From an uncultured Acetatifactor sp. (lineage in GTDB: Bacteria > Bacillota > Clostridia > Lachnospirales > Lachnospiraceae): a stretch of DNA of 42,697 bases. Position numbers and translations under genes: made by a program. Shown piece after piece: positions 41,752 through 42,697 of the stretch. The DNA lies in the NCBI GenBank assembly GCA_910586435.1, contig CAJUGT010000017.1, positions 1 through 42,697 of the forward strand. Direction: 5' to 3'. Numbering within the stretch: the stretch's first letter is position 1; each line of letters starts with the position of its first letter. Under the pieces are notes generated by a model. That model ran no database searches and was not told where the DNA came from. It worked only from the letters and a program-made list of their open reading frames with translations.

Positions 41752-42697
41752 CTATGTTTTATATCTCGCCTTCTTTCCCTTCAATTCCCCATAAAGTATT
41801 GTATAATTATCATAGCGCAATTGACTGATATGACCTGCCTCCACTGCCTTCTTGATGCCGCAGTCCTTCTCCTCCACATGAGAACACCCTCTGAATCTGC
41901 AATACTGTTCAAATTCCTCAAATTCAGGATAATAATCTCTCAGCCGTTCTTTTTCCAGGGCAAACAAATCCAAGGAACTGAAACCCGGTGTGTCCAGGAT
42001 ATATGTATCCTTTCCCATGGCCAGGAGTTCCGAATGTCTGGTCGTATGCTTTCCCCGTCCGATTTTCTCACTGATTTGTCCTGTCTCCATAATGACATTC
42101 GGTTGCAGCCGGTTAATCAGAGTGGACTTTCCCACACCGCTGGGGCCTGCCACAGTGGTAGTTTTCCCCGCCAGCATACTTTTGAGCTCACAGATTCCCC
42201 CTCCCTCCATGGCACTGATGCCAATGGTTTGATAACCGCAATTTTTATATATCTCAATATATTTCTCCGCTTCCTCCCCTTCCTTCATATCCAATTTGTT
42301 AAAACAGACAATGCATTCCATGTTCTGCTGCTCCATCATAATAAGGAAACGGTCAAGCAAATTAAAGTTAGGGCTGGGTTTGGCTATGGAAAAGATGACC
42401 AATGCCTGGTCCACATTTGCCACCGCAGGACGTATCAGTTCGCTGCGTCTGGGCAGCAGTTCCCTGATATTGCCCAGACAAAGTTTCTCATCCAGCACAT
42501 CCATCTCCACATCATCCCCCACCAGGGGTTTTCGTTTGTCCTTGCGAAATATTCCCTTTGCCTTACATTCGTAAATATGCTCCTGAGACATTTTGTAGTC
42601 AACGCCCTGGTCGGTATTCGACGTATGGCCAATGTCCATTCCATGGCCAATGTCCATTCCATGGCCAATGTCCATTCCATGGCCAATGTCCATTCCA
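41752..42697 (-). CDS. rsgA: Ribosome small-subunit-dependent GTPase RsgA, 5' end beyond the window
   Basis: RsgA is a circularly permuted GTPase that checks 30S subunit maturation. The G4 motif (VCFNKLDM) precedes G1 (GPSGVGKSTLINRL) and G3 (DTPGFSS), the permuted order of the family. The C-terminal zinc knuckle is YCRFRGCSHVEEKDCGI. The OB-fold end is visible (YECKAKGIFRKDKRKPLVGDDVEM). The N terminus runs off the right edge: the frame is open to 42697 and its first visible part is four copies of GMDIGH, which is not part of normal RsgA. The first OB strand must therefore lie outside the window, or the protein starts in the repeat. Confidence 0.93.
   Translation of the reverse strand, partial: GMDIGHGMDIGHGMDIGHGMDIGHTSNTDQGVDYKMSQEHIYECKAKGIFRKDKRKPLVGDDVEMDVLDEKLCLGNIRELLPRRSELIRPAVANVDQALVIFSIAKPSPNFNLLDRFLIMMEQQNMECIVCFNKLDMKEGEEAEKYIEIYKNCGYQTIGISAMEGGGICELKSMLAGKTTTVAGPSGVGKSTLINRLQPNVIMETGQISEKIGRGKHTTRHSELLAMGKDTYILDTPGFSSLDLFALEKERLRDYYPEFEEFEQYCRFRGCSHVEEKDCGIKKAVEAGHISQLRYDNYTILYGELKGKKARYKT
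42623..42697 (-). repeat. 18-bp tandem repeat within the rsgA 5' region
   Basis: Four in-frame 18-bp units (CCATGGCCAATGTCCATT on the plus strand, GMDIGH when translated) reach the window edge with no visible base differences. The array may continue beyond 42697. Confidence 0.92.

Overview
The window looks like the chromosome of an endospore-forming Clostridia, most probably a Lachnospiraceae (inference from gene content; no 16S is present). It carries the sporulation loci spoIIGA-sigE and sigG, a spoVB-like flippase, a Firmicutes-type division and cell-wall (dcw) cluster, strong AGGAGG-type ribosome binding sites and sigma-A-like promoters. Coding is dense and mostly on the minus strand. No rRNA, tRNA, CRISPR array, prophage or insertion sequence was seen.

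Layout. (a) 1-2693, minus: a three-gene operon (inactive-looking rhomboid-like membrane protein with a zinc ribbon, a sigma-70-like protein without region 4, an unknown 142-aa protein), then a tandem array of structured repeats, then the start of an M16C metallopeptidase. (b) 2694-9965, plus: a large double 2-hydroxyacyl-CoA dehydratase activase-like protein, then a cyclic-nucleotide-binding-fold protein of unknown function, each with its own recognisable promoter. (c) 9969-17939, minus: a small coiled-coil protein; an operon of HD-GYP phosphodiesterase, BceR-like regulator, BceS-like kinase and SWIM/SNF2 helicase; and a NifS-type cysteine desulfurase. (d) 18091-24066: SpoVB-like flippase (+), sigG (-), ylmC-nrdR (+), then vanZ-like, unknown 114-aa gene, sigE and spoIIGA (-). 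(e) 24204-37613, minus: the dcw cluster in transcription order mraZ, rsmH, ftsL, two class B PBPs, mraY, murD, ftsW, murA, ftsQ, ftsZ. (f) 37997-42697, minus: lgt and ychF, an AAA-ATPase/PD-(D/E)XK gene of mobile type, and a truncated rsgA with an N-terminal hexapeptide repeat.

How the parts work together. The dcw genes make lipid I precursors, the septal glycosyltransferase and transpeptidases, and the Z-ring. ftsZ ends at a terminator, and spoIIGA-sigE then starts from a promoter resembling the Spo0A-driven spoIIG promoter (consensus -35 and -10 with a long 21-bp spacer and a perfect 0A box). SpoIIGA is the expected protease that activates pro-SigE, and SigG acts later in the forespore.

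Most unusual signal. A roughly 130-bp imperfectly palindromic repeat occurs as two full tandem copies plus a fragment before the M16C gene, and once more before ylmC. Its stems differ between copies by compensatory base changes, and in both places it lies in the same orientation and ends directly at the ribosome binding site. This suggests a structured leader RNA or a mobile hairpin element. Other notable points are the sigma-like protein lacking region 4 beside a pseudo-rhomboid, a promoter whose -35 box lies inside a terminator hairpin, and in-gene tandem repeats at the 5' ends of the response regulator and rsgA.
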